64,000 bases of DNA, taken from Entophlyctis helioformis. Taxonomy: Eukaryota > Chytridiomycota > Chytridiomycetes > Chytridiales > Chytriomycetaceae. The translations under genes and the position numbers were made by a program. The DNA lies in contig JAHLKH010000018.1 of the NCBI GenBank assembly GCA_025526915.1, forward strand, positions 1-64,000, given 5' to 3'. The stretch's first letter is position 1; the number at the start of each line of letters is the position of its first letter. Below, in pieces: positions 1 through 10,633 of the stretch. The notes beneath the pieces were generated by a model that searched no databases, had not been told where the DNA came from, and saw only the letters and a program-made list of their open reading frames with translations.

Positions 1-2016
1 TCCTGAGACACACTTTTATCCATGAGAACATGGTCGAGTACCTCAAGGTGATACCAGAACCAGGCACTCGACGGCACGTGTCTGCTTGTCTGGTTGTGTT
101 GTTCTGACCATGTATGGACTTGAATCAGAGCTTCCGATATGACGCGCACCCAATGGGCATGCTGGTGTCGGCACTGTCGGTGAGTATCTTGGACGCATGC
201 CGCTTCCTTTGCCCCATTTTGGCTTTCTGGAACGGGGCAGACGCTAATCCGCTTCCACTCATTCGCAGGCCATGTCTACTTTCCATCCCGAAGGTAACAG
301 CAACCACACACGAGGCCATTTCACATACAGCTTGTTGCAAATTCAATGCACCATGAATATGCTAACCAATCGACGTTATCGCTGGTCGTTACCCGTCGGC
401 TGCTACGCAATTGACAGCGAGCACGGCTCTTCGTGGAGAGGTATCGACCATTCGCGGAGACTGCACTGGCTTCTAGTTTGGCCCGCTTGCTCACACGCAT
501 TATTGCAGGACATTTACAACGATGAGACCATGGTCAACAAGCAGATCTTTCGATGCCTTGGCAAGCTTCCGACCCTTGCCGCATGTGTAAGTGCAGGTCA
601 CTTCCTCGCTGGTGGTTCAACATCATCCGAGGAGATTCGCGGAATGCTGACCCAATGTTTTAGGCCTACCGCCACCGCATTGGACGAAGCTACAACTCGC
701 CCTCAAACGACCTTGGATACACTGAAAACTTCCTGTTCATGCTTGATCGTCTGTCCGAGACAAACTACACGCCGCATCCACAGCTGGCCCGTGCATTGGA
801 TGTGATTTTCATCCTCCATGCCGATCACGAACTCAACTGCAGCACTGCTGCCATGCGTCAGATGGCATCGACTGGCATTGATCCGTTTGTCTGCCTTGCT
901 GGTGCTGCGTCGGCTCTCTACGGCCCTGTAAGCAGCACCGTTACATTGCATGCATGCAATCACCTTAATGTCTTTGCTAATCACTTCTGTGCAATGTTGT
1001 GCTGGATATGATGGCCACACAGTCGCACGGTGGTGCCAACGAGGCTGCCCTCAAGATGCTGGAGGAGATTGGCACGGTTGACCGCATTCCTTCCTTCATC
1101 GAAGAGGTCAAAGCCAAGAAACGCCGTCTGATGGGTTTCGGCCACCGCATTTACAAGAGCTATGACCCTCGTGCAAAGATCCTCAAGAGGGTGAGTTGAG
1201 CTGCTGGTTTCTCAATAAGCTCTGCGTTTCATGTCTTTGCTGTCTTATCTGACCCCCCAACGTTCATCGTGTTCAAGATTTCGAGCCAAGTGTTTGAGAT
1301 TATGGGCCGAAACAACCTGATCGATGTTGCAGTCGAGCTTGAACGGATTGCACTGAGCGACGGTACATTGGAATGGTTCCGTCATCCAATGTTGCTCGGA
1401 ACTCACTGTGTTGCTGTCATACAGAATACTTTATCAAGCGCAACCTCTATCCCAACGTCGACTTTTACAGTGGTTTGATCTACAAAGCCATGGGATTCCC
1501 CACCGACTTTTTCCCCGTCCTGTTCTGCATTGCTCGCACTGCTGGCTGGCTTGGTGCGTGAAGATAGCGTCTGCGGTATTGCTGTTTGTCATGGTTTGGA
1601 AAACTAACCACATTTTCTGCTCCTCGCACTTTCCAGCACACTGGCGCGAACAGTTGCAAGAGCACGTCCCGATCTTCCGTCCGACTCAGGTGAGCCACAC
1701 GTGCTGAGTTTTGCATGGCTGTTTTCGCAATGGGAGGAAGACAGCAATGCGCACATTTACCTGTGCTGACTCGGCAATCCAACAGATCTACAATGGACCA
1801 GTCCGCAAGGTCTACACGCCGCGTGACGCAGATGGCAACACGGACCCCAATGTCAAGATCCGCGGCGCACACCCTCGTAAAGATCTGCCTCTTGCCGGCC
1901 AGTGTAAGTGCTGCTTCCGCTGTCGTTGGCTTTTGGTGGGAAATGGTGACGAGGTGGCATGATTCATTCAAGCTTCTTGCTTTCTGACCACATCTTCTTC
2001 TCCTGATCTTCAGAGG
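1..2016 (+). CDS. Citrate synthase, 5' end outside the window
   Basis: Condenses acetyl-CoA and oxaloacetate to citrate. The window opens inside an exon (1-47, ending VEYLK). Further exons include 129-179 ([17 protein letters not shown]), 269-293, a small exon near 430-455 and one from about 510. Family landmarks follow in order: [10 protein letters not shown] with a catalytic His, [14 protein letters not shown] with the second His, and YPNVDFYSG with the catalytic Asp. The sequence resembles the bacterial/plant-peroxisomal type more than the animal mitochondrial type, from memory of the family; the compartment cannot be told because the N-terminus is missing. The coding frame reaches LPLAGQ, where a GTAAGT donor follows one extra T. 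Joining that T to the acceptor near 2013 gives a TAG stop split by the intron; without splicing, the frame runs on to about 1962. The 3' end overlaps the convergent RasGEF gene. Confidence 0.93.
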
Positions 2017-5000
2017 CGTCGGGTATATTCGAGAGTATGGTGGCGAGCTCTTCAATGGGTTTGATCGTGTATGGCGCCTGCTGGAAGCTGACCATCTCTC
2101 GGATGACGCCGCTGATGAGCTCCCGCTTGCTAAAGTTGATCCGCGATTGAATAACATCTGGGTTTCCATCCTCCATATATGTCACTGAATGAATTGTTGT
2201 GTGAGAGCAGTCCATCAATAGTCCCTGACAAGGCCAAGCAATGCAACTCTTCAACGCTTACAGTCGATAAGGTATGTGCCAATATATGGGATGCAAGGCG
2301 GTGTGATGGATCGGATGCTGGCTCTGTACCCTTTGTATGATCCTTCGGCAGACATGAGTTTTTCAAGCTCAGCCAACCGCTTTGCTGAAGTGTTAGATCG
2401 ACGTTTGCACTACGCAGCCCAAAACGAATGCACAACAACAGACCTTGGAGGATTTTCCAGGCAACTCTTTGAAGGTCAGCCTCAGCCTACTGATGGCCGC
2501 CTTGTTGATACCAGCAATGATGGCCATGAGTGTGGAGAAGTTGTTGAGTGCGAGAAGTTGCTGGTTGAGAACCCACCAAGAAGCACAAGAGTTGTCCTGG
2601 TCAGCAAATTGGCAGCAGACATGCAAAGCATACGCTATTCCTCACATTTGCGATTTCAATAAGCTTGGTGAGTCGCTCTGCTCGCAACCTAGGTGTCTTT
2701 CCTTCAAGCACAGACTTGTCAAATTCAGTGCGTCAGCAAATTGATCCAGACCGCATTTAAAGAGCAACAGAAAATGGCGTACCCAGCATGCCCAGCAAGC
2801 CACAGCGTTAAAGCGCCTGGTGAGCGCGATTATGCCAGGTGCACGGCGGCTTGCGTCTTTCTTTGTCCATGCTTGGCCTAACATCTCAGAAGGCTAGCGA
2901 TCTGTGTGAGGGACGCTGTTTGAACAAAGTGCTATCAATGCAACAAAAACGCCTACCATGATGACAGAGAAATGATATTCCTCAATCATGGTCAGCTGCT
3001 GTGCGATATCCTCGGGAGTGTAGCTGAACACCGTCGCATTGGGATCCGATTTGGATGAGACTGTAGATTTCCATGAGGAAAGCATTTGGCTTCTGGCGGT
3101 GGCACTGTTTCCGTCGCGCTAAAACATTAATCGTCAGTTGGCTGACAATCGATTGTGAGCGATGCAAAACTGGCTAGAACTTACCAGTTTAAAGATGTTC
3201 CGTCTGATCTGCTTTGCCATGGATGCATGCTCATATGCAAGCACATGGTCGACAAATTCAAGGACGTGATTGCAGGTCCTCTGCCCTTGCTCTGGGTGCA
3301 CGAAATCCCAAGTATACTTTTTGCTCCATTGAAGCAGCACGTTGCAAACCCGCAGCTGAATTGTTGTCCGATACTTATCAAACTCTGGCCAAGGCAATTG
3401 CTTGTGGTTGGGCACTGCGTATCTGTGGCCAATCTGTCAGTGTCACATGGTAATCGACAACTCATCATCATGCACTTGCCTGTCGTTTAGCTTTTGCAAC
3501 AGAGCCACTGGTGTTGTAAACGACTGGTATGTAAGGAGAAATGTCTTGACAAAATCGAGATCTGTTACAGCCGTATTGCGTTGGCGGAGAGATTGAGCTA
3601 CCGCCATAATTTGCATAGTCACTACAAACATGTAACGTCACATACATGCTGTTGTTCCTTGCCCCTTATCCTCAGTTAGCTTCTCGACAAGCTTGTTGAT
3701 TGTTGCTGATGTGATCTGCGATCCAGTCGGGTCACTGCTATCCATTTGCAATGTCTCTGGCGTTGTCGGCTCGTCCCAGATACTGACTTGATTATCCAAG
3801 GCCTTCTGGAGAAGTTTGTAAGTCGTGAGTCTCTACCCATTTGACTGGCAACAAGCAACATGAGGAAAGAATTCATACAGGCACAGGTGTTGCTGCTATT
3901 TGCCATTCCAGCGTCATTGTTACGCCGGCCTTGTATCCTAGTGCTAATAGAGACTGTTTGAGATTCAATGTTGTCCCGTCTTCTAGTTTGATCCCTTGAA
4001 AGTCCAAGTAGCGGATCCCAAGTTTGCGGCAAAAGTAGGGCACGAGTGCATCCAGCGATTGCGAATAGTCAATGTCGACTTCGACAGCCACTGATGGATA
4101 CAGTGCTGCAGACAAGAACGCCTTTTGCGAAATGGGCCGATAAAAGAGCTTGTCAAGAGTTGAGATCTCCTTGAGGATTGTCCATATGAAATCGGTGTTT
4201 TTCAGCCGCTCTCCGGTTGGCAGATGCAGTGCAAATGTTTCCTGCGATGCAAGCGGTGTTTTGGCGTTTAGCAAATCCAATATTGTCTGCACCGTTGCTC
4301 GCTCGTCGACAGGCATCTTGGTGTCGCCGTTATTCAACTCTGCAATGCAAACGTTCTGGTACTGGGTGCGGAAGTGAAGATCCTCCTGTCATACGAAATG
4401 CGCGAACCAGATGCAATGTTAGAGTGCATAGTGACTACTCGTCAAAGTTTTATGCTTACGGTGCGAATCGTGTCATACTGCTCTACGCTCAGAGCTGGCT
4501 CCATCCATGTCCCTTTGGATGCAACAAACAGACCGTACTGGCAGTTTGGCGTCAACTGGAGCTTGCGATTGTTGAGCTGACAATGAATCATGGCAACGAT
4601 ATCTATCATCCATGGCAGCATGCGACAGGGCAGGTTTTGAGCAAGCGAATCAACCATCATCATCTTCACAAGTCTTATCAAGACTAACCAGACACGGATT
4701 GGCTTGGCAACGCCTTGATACCGATCTTCTGGCCAAAGTCCGGCAGTTGAATGCGAAGCAAAAACTCATGTGCCAGAGCGCGCAGCTCAATCACAGTCTA
4801 ACTCAGCAGCGCATGGTTAGGCAGATGCATTAATATTGGTGCACCATGGAGTCGGCGCGTTTACCACAGTCTTGACGCATACGGTAACAAACCTCTTCGC
4901 TTAGATTGTATGAAAACAGCGTCTTGGTTTCGTCCAGCCAAAGACCGAACCGTGGGCAGTATAGTCCGAACCTCTCTTTGGACTCGTTTGGTGGCTCTTT

Positions 5001-6026
5001 CCGTAACTTTCGGATGGCGTCGGATACCAGAGCATCAAACCCATACTCAAAGACAACGTGCTGGACATTCGGGGGGATGACTACCGTCACTTTTTCGATA
5101 TCCGATATATGTTTTAAAAGAAGCTCATCCTTGACGTTGTGAATGATCCATCAGAGTTAGTGTCCATTTCGGCCTGTCAGCAGCAAGTCGACTTACTCCC
5201 TGCTTGATATCATAGACACTAGTGATTGTACTCGCATTCATCCATGTCCGCATTCCAGGCGAATTGCGGTCAACTTTCCCCAACAAGAAAGCTCCAGGGT
5301 CCGCAAGCAGGTCGTTGCCCTGCGATGAGCCTTTAGCGATCTCCGCCTTCATGTCTTGCAGAATCGACACGATACACTCGCCAACGGCGATCCATGGCAG
5401 TATCTTGGTGTTGACAAAGGTGGACCTCCAGCATATGTTGACTTGGATTGGTTTCTGCACGGGTTCGTCAAGCACAGCCCTGACAATCTTGAAGGCATCG
5501 CCGCTCATGCTAATCTCGTCCACTAGTGTGTGTTTTTCAAAGTGTTGTTTTGTTATGCCTGAGGCTCTCTGGTCATAGGCACAGATGGTCAACGTACTGG
5601 ATTCAGAAATACTGGATTGTGTCTGCGTGTGGCTTTCGTAATTGTCTTCCTCTGAGCGCCATGATGAATCGTGTACATGTGATGGATGTTGTGCATGCCG
5701 CGTTTCCAGTGTCAGTCGGTTGACTCATCCGCACCTGGCTTTGTAACAATATTCATCGAAGAGGACATACCGCGTTTGCGATCAGAAGAAGACCGTCGAT
5801 GGCCTGGTTTGGTGCTGAATAAACTGCCGATACTGCCTCTTAACGAGCTTTCAGAGAGACTGGTGTTCCCTGAAACCCCATATCTCTTGTCAGGCCGTTT
5901 TGCTGATGTTGCATCTTTGCCTGCTGAGCCCTTGTCGACTGTCGAGCATCAAAAGGTGTTATCAATCTAGTCAGTACTGTTGTCGCTTGGAGCATGCTTG
6001 CTTGAAGCTGCACGATTATCAATCAA

Positions 6027-6059
<33 letters not shown>

Positions 6060-6642
6060 TCAGCCAGCAGCTCATATCCTCCAGGCTGCAAACAGAATGC
6101 GCTTGCAGTTCGTGTTTGGTTGTCATTTCTGGTCGGTCGCGGCTGTGCTGGATGCGCGACAATGGCACACATGACATTTCCGGCTTCGTACCCTTTGCTT
6201 TGCTGCCAAACCATCCTCCGCCAGATCCACTTGCAGTTGCTCGCTTTGCCTCGTCAGTCTGTATGCATGTGCCAGGGGTCAGTAGGCGCTTTCCGAATCC
6301 ATGTACAGAATGGAGCTCCAGTGGTGGGGGCTTCTGGCGATATGGTACTGGGATTGCATCTGCTCTTTTTACCTTGAGGGCATCAAAACTGCTGCGCCGA
6401 GATGTAGCTTCGCTATGTGTCGTATGCTGGACTGCAGAGAAGCTCTCGAAGCTCCGGTCTCGAGGAATGTCGATCGATCCAGCGATACTTTGCTCATTGC
6501 GCTCGACTTCACGCCAGTCACGGTCCTCGCTCAATGTCGGACACAGACTGGGCCGCCGCCGATTGATCTCATCATCGGTCATGGGAGGGATGCCGAGCGA
6601 CGGCATGCTTGACGAAACAGCGTGCTTCTGATCTGCTGCCAT
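1964..6642 (-). CDS. Ras-family guanine nucleotide exchange factor with talin-head-like N-terminal modules
   Basis: Predicted to load GTP on a Ras/Rap GTPase. A Ser-rich N-terminus (6642-6150) is followed by segments resembling talin/kindlin F0-type ubiquitin folds. One is near 5090-4830 (FGLYCPRFGLWLDETKTL); similar stretches are near 4600-4450 (QYGLFVASKGTWME) and 4080-3930 (YLDFQGIKLEDGTTLN). Next come the RasGEF N domain (about 3630-3450, DLDFVKTFLLTYQSF) and the catalytic CDC25 domain (about 3080-1964). In the latter, DIAQQLTMIEEYHF, a WTKKDASRRAPGI stretch, MAIIAGINKAAISRL and INFSKRELISGVI are recognisable. The gene has many introns and I did not resolve every exon, so the coordinates are the outer limits. 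The start is the first Met of MAADQKHAVSS. Talin F0 binds Rap1 in animals, which makes a Rap-type substrate attractive, but that is inference. Confidence 0.82.
6021..6072 (+). repeat. (CAGC)n microsatellite with CAGT variants
   Basis: About a dozen tetranucleotide units (AGCC/AGTC) lie inside the RasGEF gene, probably in an intron between the Ser-rich exon and the next coding segment. On the minus strand it would encode a WLAGWLAG stretch, which does not look like part of the protein. Confidence 0.85.
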
Positions 6643-6679
6643 TTTGCAGTGATGGCCAAACCACAACGGCACATTTTAT

Positions 6680-7267
6680 TCACTTGGTTTGAAGGCGGTC
6701 CACCAGGCTCGAGCGGCTTTGCAAGATGACGACGGGCAGGCGGCGCATCGGGAAGGCAGGAGCATCGCGACCCTCTTCGTTGCGCATCAGCGAGCCGATG
6801 CTCAGAAACAGGCCCAGCATACTGCCGTGCTGGAGCATATAAGTTCCGACAGTCTGGAGGTAGCCGCGTCCTGGAGTCGGGCCCATGCTGAAGGGCCACA
6901 CCAAGGCATTCACAAGCGGTGAGGACGCAGGTTCCAAGACAACGTTTCCGAGCCAGATCTTGAAAAGGTGCACTCTCGGCAATGATCGAACACTCACGTG
7001 AGGACATGGTATGAGCCGTACAGAAGGCCAATCGTAGCACCAACTGCAGAGCCTGTGATGAAGCCTGTTGCCATTGCCAAGCGTTAACGCTGTAAGCATC
7101 TGCCGGGCAAGTGACCAGACTGTGCCGTTGGAGAACATGCCTGTCTTGGCCTTTTCGAACCTACAGGGTTGTCAGTTTGGGCTTGCCTTGGGTAGAGCAG
7201 AGGTAGCACTTGCACAGGCTTACCAGGGGTTCATTTGAGCTTGGAGGCTCAGTTTCCTCTCCGACAT
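6680..7267 (-). CDS. ROMO1/Mgr2-like mitochondrial inner-membrane protein
   Basis: Mgr2/ROMO1 proteins are small two-helix subunits of the TIM23 translocase. Exon 1 (7267-7224) encodes MSERKLSLQAQMNPW. Exon 2 adds FEKAKT and ends at a GC donor (ACAG|GCATGT). Exon 3 encodes GFITGSAVGATIGLLYGS, and the last exon encodes GYLQTVGTYMLQHGSMLG with the second helix. The two Gly-rich helices and the basic loop between them match the family. The C-terminus is longer than in animal ROMO1, with a basic tail ending DRLQTK. One intron appears to be GC-AG. A CCAAT-box module lies about 110-170 bp upstream. I am confident of the family and less so of whether it is the Mgr2 or the ROMO1 orthologue. Confidence 0.85.
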
Positions 7268-7375
7268 GATGGCCCTGTGTTTATGTGCCAGAGCACAGTG
7301 TCAGCAAGGCGGCGGCAAGGCCGTCTGGACGGGGGGGAGATGACGCACACGGTTCTTTTGGTCAGGGAAGGCCCG

Positions 7376-7440
7376 ATAACCCCTGGTGGAATATTCCTGA
7401 TTGGTCAATCCTGGTGGAATCGCTCTGATTGGCCCGTCAA
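7376..7440 (-). promoter_or_regulatory. CCAAT-box promoter module shared with the sirtuin gene
   Basis: Read on the minus strand towards the ROMO1-like start, this contains GCCAATCAGAGCGATTCCAC, then a second GACCAATCAGGA followed by ATTCCACCAGGGGTTAT. The same order, spacing and orientation occurs at 17591-17686 upstream of the sirtuin gene. Paired CCAAT boxes suggest HAP/NF-Y-type control (inference). The rest of the 7268-7685 gap holds a short GA run (7669-7685) and no gene that I can see. Confidence 0.7.
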
Positions 7441-7685
7441 TGCTGACCATGCCTAGCATCGTTTCTCAATTGGGATTCTCCAGATCAACGAGTCCGGCCC
7501 CCTAAGCCATCACTATTGGCGCATCGCTGGTCACACACCGTCTTATTGGGGCATTGGATGGAATGATGATCATGATCGTGGTTGTGGTGTTGTGTAACGG
7601 CTGGGCCGAATGAAGCGGAGCAACAGCAGTTGGCACAGAGGTAGACACGTGGCATATGTGTGTGTGGGAGAGAGAGAGAGAGAGA

Positions 7686-10286
7686 TCATTCGGCCTTTCC
7701 GTCGTGATCGTCAACGTATTTGTAGCCAGGCGACGGGCGAAGGCAGAAGAACCAGACAAGGCCGGCGATCGAGCCAAAGATGACAAATGCAGACACAAGC
7801 AGGTTTTCAAGGATCATCGTCTTCGCATGGACAGCGCGTCAGCTTTGCTGTTATGGCGCACAGCTGGGCAAACGGTGGGGCACATACCAAGGTGCCGATG
7901 ACGCCTTTGTTGATGGAGCGCACAGTCTTGACAAAGAAGTTGTGATTGGACTTGACCTGCAGCAACCGGCCATAGTGGTAGCCGCATTAGATCAAACCAT
8001 ACGGTGATCATACCGTTCGCTCAAGTGCAGCTCACCTTGGACTTGCCGTCAAGCACTTCTGTGATCGCCTTGGAAACAGTGGCCTGGCCAAACGACTTGA
8101 ACTTTTCGCCATTGGCAAAAGTATCGTAAAACTCTTCGTTCTGTCCGCCGATCCCAAAGCCATGAGTGAACCAATTCGCTACTCCAAAAAACACCACGCC
8201 AAACAGTGACAAAGACATACCGCAAAGTCAGCAATGATAAGCCGAGGGAGATCCAATGGCTTGATACCGTAAATGGTAAACACATGCTGCGAATACTGCT
8301 TGCCGTCCAGCCACGCGAACGTGACATCGCCCGCCTTGGAGTGCTGGCTATCGTATTTCCACGACCGCGCTGCCTCGCGCAAGTTCTGGATAGCAACCAA
8401 TCCGGCATTCTCGGCTGGATCAACAACAGCCAGCACAACCTTTTTGCCACTCGAGAAGATCTCTTCCTGCGTCGAGCCGTCGAGCTGGGCAACAAGGGGC
8501 CGGCGTTGGGCCAGAATCCAGTTGCGAAGCGCAGTGCGGGACGCGCCGTCGCCCGTGAAGCTGCATCGTAGACGGACTGGTCAATGCCGCCGTCACGCAC
8601 AGCAACGAGAACGGGGCCAGAGCTAGGAAGTTGCTTGAGAGACAGCTTATCGAATGCCTGGACGCTGGGCGAGATGTAAACGCTTGCAGTCGATTTGACG
8701 GTTTTGGCAACTGACTGGAAGACTCGAATGACATTAAAGTCAGTGGCGGCGGGGTTGTACACGAAGAAGAACGCGACGGGCTCCTTTTCGATGACGCTCG
8801 AGATGGCGTCGGCGGGGATCGGTGTGAAGGATGGCTTGGAGACGAGATCAAGAGCAAACTTTTTGAGGCCAGCGAGCTCGCGGGGGCCCTTGAACTCGGT
8901 CAACGGGTCGGGCTCTTGCAGGCTGCCGGTCAAGCAAACATGCCGCCAGTCAGTGCATGTTTGTACATGCGTGTCAAATGGCCGAATCAGTCCGCCCGCG
9001 TATGTTCACTCACAAGATCAGCGTGGGGTAACCCTTGACGTTGAACTTTTTGCAAATGTCAGTGTGAACAGTGCAGTCCACCTTGCCGACGTTGACGCGT
9101 CCCTTGAGCTCGGCAGCAAGCGTCTCCCAAGTCGGTGCCAAGTTCTTGCAGTGTCCACACCAAGGCGCGTGCAGCATCTATCCAAGAGCAGCCGGTGGGT
9201 CAGTACATGCCACCAATTGGCTTGGCCGGAGCAGAATGAGGGTTGTTGATCAACATACTACAAACCACGGCGTGCTCTTGGTGAGCTGTCAAACAGTCCA
9301 TCCAGAATAGCGTCAGCCAATGAGTTTGCAAGCAGGCAAGCCACAAGAATGCAGGACGTACGACAGGGAACGTGCTCGACGTCAGGTACACAAGCTCGCC
9401 ATCTGGGTTGACGTTCTTGTTCGGCTGCAGCTCGGCGTCAATCAGTCCACGCAGATCCTCCATAGCGTCCGCCTGACCGCCCGACGGCGGTGCGATGGAT
9501 CCAGCCTTGCCTGGCACGGACCCGACAGCCACAGCAGCCGCAGCCGATGCAGCCGACGCAGCATCGTTGGATTCCGCCACCGCAGCCTGACCCGTGCGTT
9601 CGCGCACATGTTCCTTGACAAACTTGAACAGCGGGTCGAGATCGCGTTCGTTGATCTCATCGCCAATGTGGACACCGTCACGGTAGTGGTAGATGGTCGG
9701 GAACCCGTTGATGTTTTCACACAGCTCTGCCGGACGTCCATGCTATGTGAGTTGGGCGATCATATGCTGGATTGACCCAGATTGGCTGCAGGTCAACGTG
9801 AGCATGAGGTGGTCACCTTCGTTCTGCGTGCATTCCACCTTGAAGATCTTGAAGTTCTTGCCCTTGAGCTCGGTCTCGACTTTTTTCTGGAGCTCCAACC
9901 AAGTCGGCGTGAGCCTGTTCAGCCGCAAAGTCAGTGGGCGTCCTGCGGACAAGCAGCGCGCCGCGGCCGACACTTGCTCGGGCCAAGCAGGCTCAAGACA
10001 CAGGACAAGGCAAGGCAAGCATCAAGCGACAGCGAGCAGGCAGGTGCAGTGCGACGCACTTTTGGCAAAAGTGGCACCATGTAGCGCCGTAGAACACGAG
10101 AGCGTCGATGTTGACCAGCTTGGTCTTGAAGCTCGCCTCCTCAAGGTGGTAGATGTGCTTCTCTGCCTGCTCATACGCCTCGGTCACCGCTGCTGGAATC
10201 TTGCCGCCAGGCACTGCGACGGCGGTGGTTGTCGAGACGCCAAGGAGCAGCAGCGCCAGGCTGGCGAGCGACCATAGCGACAGCAT
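7686..10286 (-). CDS. Membrane-anchored protein disulfide isomerase (TMX3/Eps1-like)
   Basis: An ER oxidoreductase. A signal peptide ([16 protein letters not shown]) starts at 10286; an in-frame Met 12 codons upstream is possible. The first thioredoxin domain carries WCHFC; after a low-complexity Ala/Ser linker, the second carries [14 protein letters not shown] with the usual PTL cis-proline loop (VKGYPTLIF). A catalytically silent thioredoxin-like region follows. The protein ends with a transmembrane helix (about 7790-7730, [17 protein letters not shown]) and a short acidic tail, so it is a type I membrane protein. The CHFC site is not the classic CGHC. Around 8556-8568 the frame slips by one base inside an exon, and the open frame resumes as [15 protein letters not shown]. 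No intron fits there, so a missing base in the assembly is likely. The tail shows no KDEL. Confidence 0.85.
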
Positions 10287-10492
10287 CGCCGATGGCCGCG
10301 CTGTGAGAGTCTGTCTGGGCATTTGGTGGGTGGCGGCCAGGCTATTGACTCTGAGGGGTGGGCAATTGGCGTTATGGAAAGTTTTAAAATATCTTGGAAA
10401 TTGTCTCTTTATCGGCCAAATATATGGCCAGATATTCATACAATTACCAAGGATTTTGGAGTTAAATTCGTCGCAAGAGGCGTTGAATAGAT
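10287..10492. other. AT-richer gap between the Fanzor element and the PDI gene
   Basis: This gap holds the presumed PDI promoter. It contains ATATATGGCCAGATATTC and other AT-rich stretches unlike the neighbouring coding DNA. No gene was seen. Confidence 0.5.
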
Positions 10493-10633
10493 GCCCGCAT
10501 ATCACACGATGGCAGGTTCGAGTCAGCAACGAGCATGCGACGACAGGCGGGCGAGGCACATCCACATGCATGAGGGTCTTACCTTTATCGTTAGAAAAAG
10601 TGACCCGTTAGGTCGATCGGGAGGTTCCCCGAT
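10493..10633 (-). ncRNA. Candidate Fanzor guide-RNA scaffold (fRNA/omegaRNA) downstream of the nuclease gene
   Basis: The base after the nuclease stop codon begins a perfect 6-bp hairpin (ATCGGG-GAACCT-CCCGAT, 10633-10616). A 4-bp hairpin follows (GACC-TAACG-GGTC, 10614-10602), then TTTTT (10599-10595), a possible Pol III stop. The flank down to about 10493 can be aligned with the 3' ends of three decayed copies at 20140-20265, 24471-24591 and 47181-47304. Shared blocks are GATCGACC(T/A)AAC, GATGTGC.YCGCC and TGCTGACT. The 47-kb copy keeps the same stem with a different loop (ATCGGG-CCCGT-CCCGAT). In known TnpB and Fanzor loci the guide RNA overlaps the end of the gene and extends to the element's right end. 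Assigning that role here is inference. Confidence 0.5.

Noticed and set aside
6021..6072. CRISPR-like array
   Set aside because: A pure tetranucleotide microsatellite with no spacers.
10500..10530. tRNA-like T-arm GGTTCGAGTC
   Set aside because: Flanking bases do not pair into a T stem and no acceptor or anticodon arm was found.
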